The position numbers and the translations under genes were made by a program. Shown here one piece after another: positions 25,695 through 33,937 of a stretch of 37,472 bases of DNA (position 1 is its first letter; every line of letters begins with the position of its first letter). The stretch is from Pseudomonas mandelii (GTDB lineage Bacteria > Pseudomonadota > Gammaproteobacteria > Pseudomonadales > Pseudomonadaceae). Under the pieces are notes generated by a model. It saw only the letters and a list, made by a program, of their open reading frames with translations. It was not told the origin of the DNA and did not search any database. The DNA is taken from positions 1 through 37,472 of the forward strand of contig NZ_RCZA01000025.1 of the NCBI RefSeq assembly GCF_006438925.1. The letters are read 5' to 3'.

Positions 25695-26189
25695 GAGAGC
25701 GATGTAAATCAGCAGTGGAAACATGAAGTCCACGATGTGTCGAGCCCAATCCTTGGCGTTCCAGGTTGCAGATTCATCCATGTTGAACCATTCGGTGCCG
25801 ATCACTTGCAGGCAGATGTAATAGACAAAAAGGCCAATCAATAATCCGACGATCGCAAACTTCTTCGCCTCGTGAAAAACGTCTGCAGGTGTATTGATGT
25901 TTCGATAAAGATGGTAAGTGCCCAGCAAGCAAAAAGCCGTGTAAACAACTTCCAGAGTGATGATGAACCAATAAATGCGGTGGTGGAGCATCGGCGAAGT
26001 GATTGCTCTGTAACTCAGGTTCAGGTTTTCTCGGGTGGTGTCCATGCTGAGGATGTGGCCGACGTATTCGTAATTGGACGGGTAGTCGGTAAAGTTGCTG
26101 AACATCACCATCAAGCCAAAGAAGCTTATATAGGCCATTAGTATTACTTTGCTGTATCTAATCAGTTTGTCGGTCGTAAGGTGGTTCAA
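25680..26189 (-). CDS. DUF2165-family small membrane protein
   Basis: 169 aa with four membrane helices (about 14-34, 72-95, 110-132, 147-166). NFTDYPSNYEYVGHILSMD after the first helix is typical of DUF2165; function unknown. The start appears to be TTG 26189: GGAG lies 10 nt upstream, and the next ATG (26138) would remove the conserved IRYSKVILMAY helix start and has no ribosome binding site. The gene and its upstream region are more AT-rich than neighbours, which hints at a different origin. Confidence 0.82.
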   Translation of the reverse strand: MNHLTTDKLIRYSKVILMAYISFFGLMVMFSNFTDYPSNYEYVGHILSMDTTRENLNLSYRAITSPMLHHRIYWFIITLEVVYTAFCLLGTYHLYRNINTPADVFHEAKKFAIVGLLIGLFVYYICLQVIGTEWFNMDESATWNAKDWARHIVDFMFPLLIYIALKIER

Positions 26190-26297
26190 TGTAGGTGCTC
26201 TCCATAACTAAGGTCCGTAAGTTGGACTCAGTAATGGGGAGTCTATAGTGAGTATCTTTTTTTTAGCCGTTAACTGAATTGCAAGGTGTGTATATCA

Positions 26298-26324
26298 CGG
26301 GCAGGCGGTTAAAACGCCTGCCCG
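26298..26324 (-). terminator. Hairpin downstream of the 2-ketoacid reductase gene
   Basis: CGGGCAGGCG (26298-26307) and CGCCTGCCCG (26315-26324) form a perfect 10-bp stem 7 bp after the reductase stop. A T run (TTTT) follows on the plus strand, while the minus strand lacks a clear T tract, so the direction of action is uncertain. Confidence 0.65.
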
Positions 26325-26330
26325 TTTTAG

Positions 26331-27305
26331 TTAGTGCTTCCAGACTTGTGGGTTCACCAGATCTTGCGGTCGCTCACCGAGTAAAGCGCTGCGCAAGTTA
26401 GCCAAGGCACGGTTGGCCATGGCTTCGCGGGTTTCATGAGTCGCCGAGCCGATGTGCGGCAATGTCACCGCGTTTTTCAGTTGGAACAGGGGTGACTCGG
26501 CCAGCGGTTCTTTCTCGTAAACGTCCAGCCCGGCACCGCGAATCCGGTTGTTTTGCAGGGCTTCGATCAAGGCGGGTTCGTCCACCACCGGGCCGCGGGC
26601 GATGTTCACCAGAATCGCGCTTGGTTTCATCAGTGCCAGTTCACGATGGCTGATCAAGTGTTTGGTTTTCTCGCTGAGCGGTACGACCAGGCAGACGAAA
26701 TCGGCTTCGGCCAGCAGTTGATCCAGTGTGCGGAATTGGGCGCCGAGTTTTTGCTCCAGTTCGGTCTTGCGGCTGTTGCCGCTGTAGATAATCGGCATGT
26801 TGAAGCCTAGCCGGCCGCGACGGGCGATGGCCGCTCCGATGTTGCCCATGCCGACGATGCCCAGGGTTTTGCCGTGTACATCGCAGCCGAATAAGGGTGC
26901 GCCGACGGTGGCTTGCCATTGGCCGGCCTTGGTCCAGGCGTCCAGTTCGGCGACGCGGCGCGCGCTGCTCATGAGCAGGGCGAAGGCCAGGTCGGCGGTG
27001 CTTTCGGTGAGGACGTCGGGGGTGTTGGTGAGCATGATCCCGCGTTCGTTGAAGTAGGCGACATCGTAGTTGTCGTAGCCGACCGAGATGCTGGAGACGA
27101 CTTGCAGTTTGGCGGCGTTTTCCAGCTGTGCGCGACCGAGTTTGCGACCGACGCCGATGAGGCCGTGGGCGTGGGGGAGGGCTTCGTTGAATTGGGCGTT
27201 GATGTCGCCGTTTTTCGGGTTTGGCACGATGACGTCGAAGTCTTGCTTGAGGCGTTCGATCATTTCGGGGGTGATGCGGCTGAAGGCGAGGACGGTCTTT
27301 TTCAT
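26331..27305 (-). CDS. D-2-hydroxyacid dehydrogenase, GhrB/TkrA type (glyoxylate/hydroxypyruvate/2-ketogluconate reductase)
   Basis: 324 aa. Reduces 2-ketoacids such as glyoxylate, hydroxypyruvate or 2-ketogluconate. The Rossmann motif GMGNIG (152-157) and catalytic residues R237 (NIARGPVV), E266 (VYEKEPL) and H284 (LPHIGSATHE) are present. The NSRK segment after the second strand (177-180) suggests NADPH preference. It stands as a single gene without gluconate genes around it, so a general GhrB-like role is the safer reading. Confidence 0.9.
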   Translation of the reverse strand: MKKTVLAFSRITPEMIERLKQDFDVIVPNPKNGDINAQFNEALPHAHGLIGVGRKLGRAQLENAAKLQVVSSISVGYDNYDVAYFNERGIMLTNTPDVLTESTADLAFALLMSSARRVAELDAWTKAGQWQATVGAPLFGCDVHGKTLGIVGMGNIGAAIARRGRLGFNMPIIYSGNSRKTELEQKLGAQFRTLDQLLAEADFVCLVVPLSEKTKHLISHRELALMKPSAILVNIARGPVVDEPALIEALQNNRIRGAGLDVYEKEPLAESPLFQLKNAVTLPHIGSATHETREAMANRALANLRSALLGERPQDLVNPQVWKH

Positions 27306-27830
27306 GGGTTCAGGGCTCGTCGGGCTTGGAGAATGCCAAGCACGCTAACATTCTTCTTTGGATTTGGGCGAGGCCGTTGGGCTCTTTTGTCCTTGGCGGC
27401 CTTTGGGCCGACCATGTTCCTGTTGTTGGTGTACATATCCGTTTCTGCGGTAACGGCCACTTAGGGTTTCGCCCTTACGGCGACTCACTTTTTTTACAAG
27501 CGCCCGGAGTGCCGGCCCAGTAAAAAAGTAAGCAAAAAAACGCTCGCCCCAAGCGTCCGGCCCCTCGCCTAGGCTCGGCGTTCCTTCGCTTCGGTATCCA
27601 TCCGGGGACACTGCCCTCCGGTCTGCTTCGCGACGACCTACATGCAGCGTGTTCGACTGCGTCGAACGGCGCTGCGCGCCACTCCCCGGATGAACACCTC
27701 CACTCAGCCTCCCGAAGGGGCGGGTGGATCAAGATCAAGAGCTGCAGGCGAGCTAACGCTCGGCCTGTTGAGTGGTGAGGTGCGAAAGGCGTGCGCCGAT
27801 TCCCTGTGGGAGCGAGCCTGCTCGCGATGG
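27306..27830. repeat. Long non-coding repeat-like segment with nested palindromes and a lone REP
   Basis: No convincing gene; the short frames here lack ribosome binding sites and look like translated repeat. The text resembles intergenic segments I remember from many fluorescent Pseudomonas genomes (AAAAAAGTAAGCAAAAAAAC followed by GC-rich palindromes). Small stems include CCGTT/AACGG (27439-27443, 27452-27456) and AGGG/CCCT around TTTCG (27463-27475). A nested structure occupies 27599-27692, and a single REP of the GCGATGG subtype lies at 27802-27830. Copy number cannot be tested here. Confidence 0.6.
27599..27692. repeat. Multibranch palindromic element
   Basis: An outer 10-bp perfect stem, CATCCGGGGA (27599-27608) with TCCCCGGATG (27683-27692), encloses two adjacent perfect hairpins: GTTCGAC-TGC-GTCGAAC (27651-27667) and GGCGC-TGC-GCGCC (27668-27680). 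Both have the same TGC loop. The pattern would fold on either strand. Confidence 0.75.
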
Positions 27831-27901
27831 CGGCCTGACAGCCGACCAATATATTGCTGATGTACCAAATTCAATCGTCGCACCGCCGCTCCCACAAGGG
27901 G

Positions 27902-28279
27902 TTAGCAGTGTGGCGCAGGTTTTGGCACGTTGATGTTATCCAGCACCCGGTTCGCGGTGATCTCCGCCACCATGATGCTGTTTGAAATGCCCAGCAGGGC
28001 ATAGCGCGACCCACCCTCTAGATGATCCACCAACTGATGGACCATCACATCGACCGAGGCCAGGGTCTCGACCAAAAAAACCACCAAGGTTTCGGTAGTC
28101 GCCTGTGGGTCCACGGAAAACAGGGTGCTGGGCGTGCGCGGGGTGGCTTTGATGTCGGCAATCGAGGGGAAGTGGAAGTCGAGGGCGCGTTCGGCGGCGT
28201 CGTTGAGTTTTTTGGAATCGAGGGATTCGTAGGGGGAAACGTCGTCGGTTTCCGGGGGATTCGGTGTTTCTTTGATCAT
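27902..28279 (-). CDS. DUF6124-family protein
   Basis: 125 aa from ATG 28279 (MIKETPNPPETDDVSPYES), the usual beginning of this Pseudomonas-specific family. SKKLNDAAERALDFH and a TLFSVDPQATTETLVVFL segment are also typical; the C-terminal half is probably helical. Function is unknown. Another ATG lies at 28294, and the frame continues upstream to 28528 through the structured leader; neither start has a good Shine-Dalgarno sequence. That is odd and suggests initiation depends on the leader. Confidence 0.75.
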   Translation of the reverse strand: MIKETPNPPETDDVSPYESLDSKKLNDAAERALDFHFPSIADIKATPRTPSTLFSVDPQATTETLVVFLVETLASVDVMVHQLVDHLEGGSRYALLGISNSIMVAEITANRVLDNINVPKPAPHC

Positions 28280-28615
28280 GCGGAAGTTACTCATTGGCAG
28301 ATGTAGAGGAACTGCCATCTTCCGTTTTCCAGACGAAAGGGTGGCAGCTGCGCGCGGACTGGAAAAACCGGAACACCCACCAAATACCGGCAGACCCGAA
28401 GGTCTCCCGCGCACAGCCGCCATAACAAGGAATTGCGTGCAGAAAAAAGCGCCGCAGTATGCCATGAGGTGTGGTGAGTGTTTGCCAGGTTTTCCAGACC
28501 TGATCGCTGATTTTGCAGCGACCCACAAAGCCTACCCATTTCCCTTCCGACCCAACAACCGACAGAACCCGTCGGAAACGTTCCCCAAAATCACCCCGTC
28601 TGTAGGACCGTGAAA
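28280..28615 (-). promoter_or_regulatory. Long structured leader of the DUF6124 gene
   Basis: 336 bp without a separate gene. On the minus strand a 15-bp stem joins 28407-28421 to 28343-28357. It encloses a five-bp hairpin with a C(UUCG)G tetraloop (28392-28405) and a possible CCGG/CCGG helix, giving a three-way junction. Upstream are smaller hairpins: TCGCTG/CAGCGA (28504-28521) and CCGAC/GTCGG (28559-28575). GTTTTCCAGAC occurs twice (28324-28334, 28489-28499). Two stem positions are G-U pairs in minus-strand RNA but A-C mismatches in plus-strand RNA, so the functional RNA is minus-strand. Confidence 0.65.
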
Positions 28616-29584
28616 TCAGTTCGCCACCCGAACCCCACCCATGCTCCCACTCAATTCATAAGCCACCAATTCCGCCTGATGTGCCGCCAATATCTCCGGC
28701 AAGGACCCGCGCAAATACTCGACCCACGTTTTAATCTTCGCATCCAGATACTGTCGCGACGGGTAGATCGCATACAGATTCAATTCCTGCGACCGGTAGT
28801 TCGGCATCACCCGCACCAGCGTACCGTTGCGCAACCCTTCAATCGCTGCATACACCGGCAAAACCCCAACCCCCATGCCGCTGGTGATCGCAGTCTTCAT
28901 CGCATCGGCGGAGTTCACCAGAAACGGTGAGCTATTGATCGTCACCATTTCCTGGCCTTCCGGGCCGTCGAAGGTCCATTTCTCCAGCGGAATCACCGGG
29001 CTTACCAAACGCAGGCACGCGTGGTTCAGCAAATCGCTGGGCTTCTGCGCGCAGCCGTTGGCTTTCACGTAGGCCGGCGAGGCGCAAACGATGCTGTAGG
29101 TGATGCCCAAACGCTGGGAGACGAAGCCTGAGTCCGGCAGTTCGCTGGCGAGCACGATGGACACGTCGTAGCCTTCGTCCAGCAGATCCGGCACGCGGTT
29201 GGCCATGGTCAGGTCGAAGGTGACGTCGGGGTGGGTTTTGCGATAGCGGGCGATGGCGTCGATCACGAAGTGCTGACCGATGCCGGTCATGGTGTGCACC
29301 TTGAGCTGCCCGGCCGGGCGGGCGTGGGCGTCGCTGGCCTCGGCTTCGGCTTCTTCGACGTAGGCCAGGATCTGTTCGCAGCGCAATAGATAGCGCTTGC
29401 CGGCTTCGGTCAGGGCGATACGGCGGGTAGTGCGGTTGAGCAGGCGGGTTTGCAGGTGGGCTTCCAGGTTGGAGACCGCGCGCGAAACGTTGGCCGTCGT
29501 GGTGTCGAGTTGCACGGCGGCGGCGGTGAAGCTGCCGGCCTCGGCCACGTAACTGAAGGCGCGCATGTTTTGCAAAGTGTCCAT
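28616..29584 (-). CDS. LysR-family transcriptional regulator, divergent from an efflux operon
   Basis: 322 aa. An N-terminal helix-turn-helix (about 5-65, MRAFSYVAEAGSFTAAAVQL and ANVSRAVSNLEAHLQTRLLNRTTR) of the CrgA/AaeR subgroup is followed by a substrate domain (about 90-295). Position suggests control of the divergent four-gene efflux operon, probably in response to an aromatic acid; this is inference. Confidence 0.88.
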   Translation of the reverse strand: MDTLQNMRAFSYVAEAGSFTAAAVQLDTTTANVSRAVSNLEAHLQTRLLNRTTRRIALTEAGKRYLLRCEQILAYVEEAEAEASDAHARPAGQLKVHTMTGIGQHFVIDAIARYRKTHPDVTFDLTMANRVPDLLDEGYDVSIVLASELPDSGFVSQRLGITYSIVCASPAYVKANGCAQKPSDLLNHACLRLVSPVIPLEKWTFDGPEGQEMVTINSSPFLVNSADAMKTAITSGMGVGVLPVYAAIEGLRNGTLVRVMPNYRSQELNLYAIYPSRQYLDAKIKTWVEYLRGSLPEILAAHQAELVAYELSGSMGGVRVAN

Positions 29585-29733
29585 GGGGTGCTCTCGGAGG
29601 CGATGGCAAATTGTGACACGAAGTTACGGTGGCTGAGACCCCGACCAAGGGATTATCGCGTTAACGGTAACAAAGATTCACAGGATTCCCAGCTTATCGC
29701 CAACAAAGCCGCCCCCTAGAATTGCGCCCACCT

Positions 29734-29836
29734 CTGTAGGAGCTGTCGAGTGAAACGAGGCTGCGATCTTTTGATCTTTGCTTTTAAAGGCAACATCAAA
29801 AGATCGCAGCCTCGTTTCACTCGACAGCTCCTACAG
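29734..29836. repeat. REP-type inverted pair, 42-bp perfect arms, in the efflux operon leader
   Basis: Arms 29734-29775 and 29795-29836 are exact reverse complements around a 19-nt loop, same family as 5172-5264. The right arm ends 16 bp before the AGGAA ribosome binding site of the outer-membrane gene. Confidence 0.95.
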
Positions 29837-29866
29837 GGACCTCCCTCAGCTCAGGAATTTTCAGCA

Positions 29867-31378
29867 GTGCCGCGTCGCATCAACAGAGCGCTTCAGACGC
29901 TCAGTGTTTTGGCTTTAACCCTGGCAATCAGCGGCTGCATCGGTACCGGAGGTATTGCCCCGCAGGGCAAGGCACTGGAGGCCGATTCACTGGCCACCGA
30001 CGAAGCCATCCAGAACGCTGCACAGGACGCTCACTGGCCTACCGCGCAATGGTGGCAGGCCTATGGCGACCCGCAATTGAACCGCTGGATCGACCTCGCC
30101 CTGCAAGGCAGCCCGACCATGGCCATGGCGGCGGCGCGAGTGCGTCAGGCCAAATCCATGGCCGGGATCGCCGAGTCCGCCGAGTCGCTGCAGATCAATG
30201 GCGAATCGACCCTCAAACGCCACAACTGGCCGACCGATCAGTTCTACGGGCCGGGCGAGTTGGCCAACACCACCACGTGGGACAACAACGCCGCGCTGGG
30301 CTTCAGCTATGCCCTCGACCTTTGGGGCCGCGAAAGCAACGCCACCGAGCGCGCCGTCGACATGGCTCACATGAGCGCTGCGGAAGCGCGTCTGGCCCAG
30401 CTCGAATTGCAGAACAACATCGTGCGTGCCTACATCGATCTGTCGTTGCATTACGCGCAGCGGGACATCGTCGAGGCGACCTTGAAACAGCAGCAGCAAA
30501 TTCTCGACCTCGCGCAGAAGCGCCTGAACGGTGGCATCGGCACCCATTTCGAAGTCAGTCAGGCTGAAACGCCGCTGCCGGAAACCCACCGCCAGATCGA
30601 TGCACTGGATGAGGAAATCGCCCTGAGTCGCAATCAACTCGCAGCCCTGGCGGGTTTTGGTCCGGGGGAGGGCGCGCAGTTGCAGCGGCCAACGTTGTCG
30701 TTAGGCGCAGCGCTGAAACTGCCTTCGTCGTTGCCCGCGCAGTTGCTCGGTCAACGCCCGGACGTAGTCGCCAGTCGTTGGCAAGTGGCGGCCCAGGCAC
30801 GGGGTATTGATGTCGCTCACGCTGGTTTCTACCCCAACGTCGACCTGGTCGGCAGCCTCGGCTACATGGCCACCGGCGGTGGAGCGTTGGAGTTTTTGAC
30901 CGGCAAGAAGCTCAACTACAGCGTCGGCCCGGCGATCTCGTTGCCGATCTTCGACGGCGGCCGCTTGCGCTCCGAGCTGGGTGAAGCCTCGGCCGGTTAT
31001 GACATCGCCGTGGCCAAGTACAACCAGACGCTGGTCAACGCGTTGAAAAACATCTCCGACCAGTTGATCCGCCGCGAATCCATGGACAAGCAGCAAACCT
31101 TCGCCGCCGAGTCGGTGGCCACTGCGCAGAAGACTTACGACATCGCGATGATCGCCTACCAGCGCGGGCTCACCGACTACCTCAACGTGCTCAACGCCCA
31201 GACGCTGTTGTTCAAACAGCAACAAGTTCAGCAGCAGGTTCAGGCCGCGCGACTGAGTGCGCACGCTGAACTGGTGACGGCGTTGGGTGGTGGCCTAGGC
31301 GCGGGTAACGATGCGCCGAAAGACAGCCAGACCCAGGCACCGAAAACCCCGAGCCTTCTCAAGAACCTTGAAAATTGA
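29867..31378 (+). CDS. Efflux outer-membrane lipoprotein (OprM/NodT family)
   Basis: 503 aa from GTG 29867. The signal peptide ends in the lipobox ISGC with lipidated C24. Two outer-membrane efflux repeats follow (about 75-265 and 290-475), with FSYALDLWGRESNATERA and VGPAISLPIFDGGRLRSEL typical of the family. It forms the outer channel for the pump encoded downstream. The start is chosen by AGGAA 9 nt upstream; a longer frame from 29750 would run through the REP element. The tail is Gln/Pro/Lys-rich. Confidence 0.92.
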   Translation: MPRRINRALQTLSVLALTLAISGCIGTGGIAPQGKALEADSLATDEAIQNAAQDAHWPTAQWWQAYGDPQLNRWIDLALQGSPTMAMAAARVRQAKSMAGIAESAESLQINGESTLKRHNWPTDQFYGPGELANTTTWDNNAALGFSYALDLWGRESNATERAVDMAHMSAAEARLAQLELQNNIVRAYIDLSLHYAQRDIVEATLKQQQQILDLAQKRLNGGIGTHFEVSQAETPLPETHRQIDALDEEIALSRNQLAALAGFGPGEGAQLQRPTLSLGAALKLPSSLPAQLLGQRPDVVASRWQVAAQARGIDVAHAGFYPNVDLVGSLGYMATGGGALEFLTGKKLNYSVGPAISLPIFDGGRLRSELGEASAGYDIAVAKYNQTLVNALKNISDQLIRRESMDKQQTFAAESVATAQKTYDIAMIAYQRGLTDYLNVLNAQTLLFKQQQVQQQVQAARLSAHAELVTALGGGLGAGNDAPKDSQTQAPKTPSLLKNLEN

Positions 31379-31386
31379 ACACGGAC

Positions 31387-31480
31387 CCTGTGGGAGCGAG
31401 CCTGCTCGCGATGAGGGCGTATCAGTCAATGCTTGTGTCGCCTGACACTCCGCTATCGCGAGCAGGCTCGCTCCCACAGG
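31387..31480. repeat. REP inverted pair inside the efflux operon, 26-bp perfect arms
   Basis: Arms 31387-31412 and 31455-31480 are of the GCGAT subtype and in the opposite order to the other pairs (CCTGTGGGAG arm first, 42-nt loop). It fills most of the gap between the outer-membrane gene and the FUSC gene. Confidence 0.94.
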
Positions 31481-31517
31481 TGCCGTGCCCGGTCTTAATT
31501 TCACTGAGCAGGACTCC

Positions 31518-33722
31518 ATGACTCCCTTGCCCGCACCTTTGCGCTGGCTGTATTCCCTTGAATGGCGCCGGGGTTTCTTCGACTGGGCGCGCAGCGATGG
31601 CGTGACCTGGGTCTACATTTTCAAGGTGCTGTTCGCCGCGTTTCTGACGCTGTGGCTGGCCATGCGCCTGGAGTTGCCGCAGCCGCGCACGGCGATGATC
31701 ACCGTGTTCATCGTCATGCAACCGCAAAGCGGCCACGTGCTGGCCAAGAGTTTCTATCGCTTCCTTGGGACATTGGCCGGCTCGGCGGTGATGGTCGCGT
31801 TGATTGCCTTGTTTGCGCAGAACACCGAGCTGTTCCTCGGTTCGCTGGCGATCTGGGTAGGCATCTGCTCGGCGGGCGCGGCGCGCTATCGCAACTTCCG
31901 CGCCTATGGTTTCGTGCTCGCCGGGTACACCGCGGCGATGGTTGGTTTGCCCGCACTGGCGCACCCGGACGGCGCGTTCATGGCCGCCGTGTGGCGGGTG
32001 CTGGAAATCTCCCTGGGGATTATTTGCTCCACGCTGGTCAGCGCCGCGATCCTGCCGCAATCCGCCAGTGCCGCCATGCGCAACGCCTTGTATCAGCGCT
32101 TCGGCGTGTTCGCATTGTTCGTCACCGATGGCTTGCGCGGTCGCAGTAAACGGGAGGCTTTCGAGGCGAGCAACGTGCGCTTCATCGCCGAGGCTGTGGG
32201 GCTGGAAGGACTGCGCAGCGTCACCGTTTTTGAAGACCCGCACATGCGTCGGCGCAACGGTCGGCTCAGTCGACTGAACAGCGAATTCATGGGCATCACC
32301 ACCCGTTTCAACGCCTTGCACCAGTTGCTCGAACGCTTGCGCAGCAGCGGCACCGATCACGTGGTGGCGGCGATCAAACCGGGTTTGCAGGACCTGGCCG
32401 AACTGCTCGACGGCTTCAGCGGCCGCGCCTTGACCAACGCTGATGCAGGGCGTCTGGTGGTCGCGTTGACCGCCTATAAAGAAGGCCTGCCGGCGCGCGT
32501 TCGCAGCCTGCGGGCGATCTTCCAGGAGAGCGGCCCGAGCGACGCCGAGCAGCTGGACTTTCATACCGCGTATGAACTGCTCTATCGCTTCGTCGACGAC
32601 TTGCACGGTTATGCACAGACCCACGCGTCGCTGGCCGATCACAGCCATGCGCGCGAGCAATGGGATGAGCCGTTCACCCCGCAAACCAACTGGATGGCGT
32701 CGGCCGCCTCGGGGATTCGCGCGGCGTTCATTCTGGTGGTTCTGGGCAGCTATTGGGTCGCCACCGCGTGGCCGAGCGGGGCGACGATGACGCTGATCGC
32801 CGCCGCGACCGTGGGCCTTTCAGCGGCGACACCGAATCCAAAACGCATGGCCTTTCAGATGGCGTGCGGGACGCTCCTCGGGGCGCTGATCGGCTTCGTC
32901 GAGATGTTTTTCATCTTCCCGTGGATCGACGGTTTTGCGTTGCTCTGCGTGATGCTCGTACCGGTGATCGTGCTCGGTTCGTTCCTCACTTCAAGGCCGC
33001 AATACGCCGGTGTCGGTCTCGGTTTGCTGATCTTCTTCTGCACCGGTTCGGTGCCGGACAACCTCACCGTTTACAACCCTTACGCCTTTATCAACGACTA
33101 CATCGCCATGGTGCTCGGCATGCTGGTGTGCGCGGCGGCCGGGGCGATCATTCTGCCGCCCAACAGCCGCTGGTTGTGGCGTCGGCTGGAGCAGGATTTA
33201 CGCGGGCAAGTGGTGTACGCCATCAGCGGCAAACTCAAGGGATTGGCATCGAGTTTCGAAAGCAGTACGCGGGACTTGCTGCATCAGGCCTACGGTCTCG
33301 CGGCAGGGCAGCCGCAGGTGCAACGGGACTTGCTGCGCTGGATGTTCGTGGTGCTGGAAGTCGGCCACGCGATCATCGAGTTGCGCAAGGAGCAGGCGAT
33401 CCTGCCGGTGCATCCGGCCTATGCCGAATCCCAGCCGTGGCGTCAGGCGATCCGGGTGATGGGGCGCTCACTGGTGCGTCTGTTTCTGCAACCGAGCCAG
33501 AGCAATCTGGAGCGTGGATTGATCGCCGTCGATCATGCGATCAGCCGCGTACAAGCCACCGACGAACCTTTCGCGCCGCACTTCGACACCTCGGCCCTGC
33601 GTCGGGTGAAAAGCTATTTGCACTTCATCCGCACTTCGTTGCTGGACCCGCAATCACCGCTCGCCGGCTATATAAATGCCAATGCCACCGCCAAGCACCA
33701 AGGACTTGAACATGCCTCGTGA
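31518..33722 (+). CDS. FUSC-family inner-membrane efflux pump (fusaric acid / AaeB type)
   Basis: 734 aa. Two membrane bundles (about 25-180 and 400-550) flank a cytoplasmic helical region, with another soluble C-terminal part. TAMITVFIVMQPQSGHVLAKSFYR and YWVATAWPSGATMTLIAAATVGL are hallmark FUSC segments. Relatives export fusaric acid or p-hydroxybenzoate; the exact substrate is not shown. ATG 31518 follows AGGA; the last 11 bp overlap the DUF1656 gene. The gene order outer-membrane protein, FUSC, DUF1656, HlyD is a common complete pump. Confidence 0.93.
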   Translation: MTPLPAPLRWLYSLEWRRGFFDWARSDGVTWVYIFKVLFAAFLTLWLAMRLELPQPRTAMITVFIVMQPQSGHVLAKSFYRFLGTLAGSAVMVALIALFAQNTELFLGSLAIWVGICSAGAARYRNFRAYGFVLAGYTAAMVGLPALAHPDGAFMAAVWRVLEISLGIICSTLVSAAILPQSASAAMRNALYQRFGVFALFVTDGLRGRSKREAFEASNVRFIAEAVGLEGLRSVTVFEDPHMRRRNGRLSRLNSEFMGITTRFNALHQLLERLRSSGTDHVVAAIKPGLQDLAELLDGFSGRALTNADAGRLVVALTAYKEGLPARVRSLRAIFQESGPSDAEQLDFHTAYELLYRFVDDLHGYAQTHASLADHSHAREQWDEPFTPQTNWMASAASGIRAAFILVVLGSYWVATAWPSGATMTLIAAATVGLSAATPNPKRMAFQMACGTLLGALIGFVEMFFIFPWIDGFALLCVMLVPVIVLGSFLTSRPQYAGVGLGLLIFFCTGSVPDNLTVYNPYAFINDYIAMVLGMLVCAAAGAIILPPNSRWLWRRLEQDLRGQVVYAISGKLKGLASSFESSTRDLLHQAYGLAAGQPQVQRDLLRWMFVVLEVGHAIIELRKEQAILPVHPAYAESQPWRQAIRVMGRSLVRLFLQPSQSNLERGLIAVDHAISRVQATDEPFAPHFDTSALRRVKSYLHFIRTSLLDPQSPLAGYINANATAKHQGLEHAS

Positions 33723-33912
33723 AATCGCCTTCCACGGCGTGTACATGCCGACCATGACCCTGATGTTTTTCATCGCGGCGGCGTTGGCCTGGGCACTCGA
33801 CCGGTTCCTGTCCGGATTCGATCTGTACCGCTTCTTCTGGCACCCGGCGCTGCTGCGCCTGAGTCTGTTTACCTGTCTGTTCGGCGCCTTGGCGCTGACT
33901 GTTTACCACTGA
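33712..33912 (+). CDS. DUF1656 (AaeX-like) small membrane protein
   Basis: 66 aa, two membrane helices (about 10-30 and 45-64). MPREIAFHGVYMPTM is typical of DUF1656 proteins, which sit between FUSC and HlyD genes and probably help assemble the pump. AAGGA lies 7 nt upstream; the gene overlaps the FUSC stop by 11 bp. Confidence 0.9.
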   Translation: MPREIAFHGVYMPTMTLMFFIAAALAWALDRFLSGFDLYRFFWHPALLRLSLFTCLFGALALTVYH

Positions 33913-33937
33913 CTCTCTATCTCTGAAGAAGGCCCTG

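Noticed and set aside
27345..27860. Several 70-120 codon frames between the reductase and DUF6124 genes
   Set aside because: They are translations of palindromic repeat sequence, without start signals or domains; such frames are often over-annotated.
31422..32684. A 420-codon antisense frame over the FUSC gene
   Set aside because: Starts in REP sequence, has no homology that I can see, and mirrors a clear gene.
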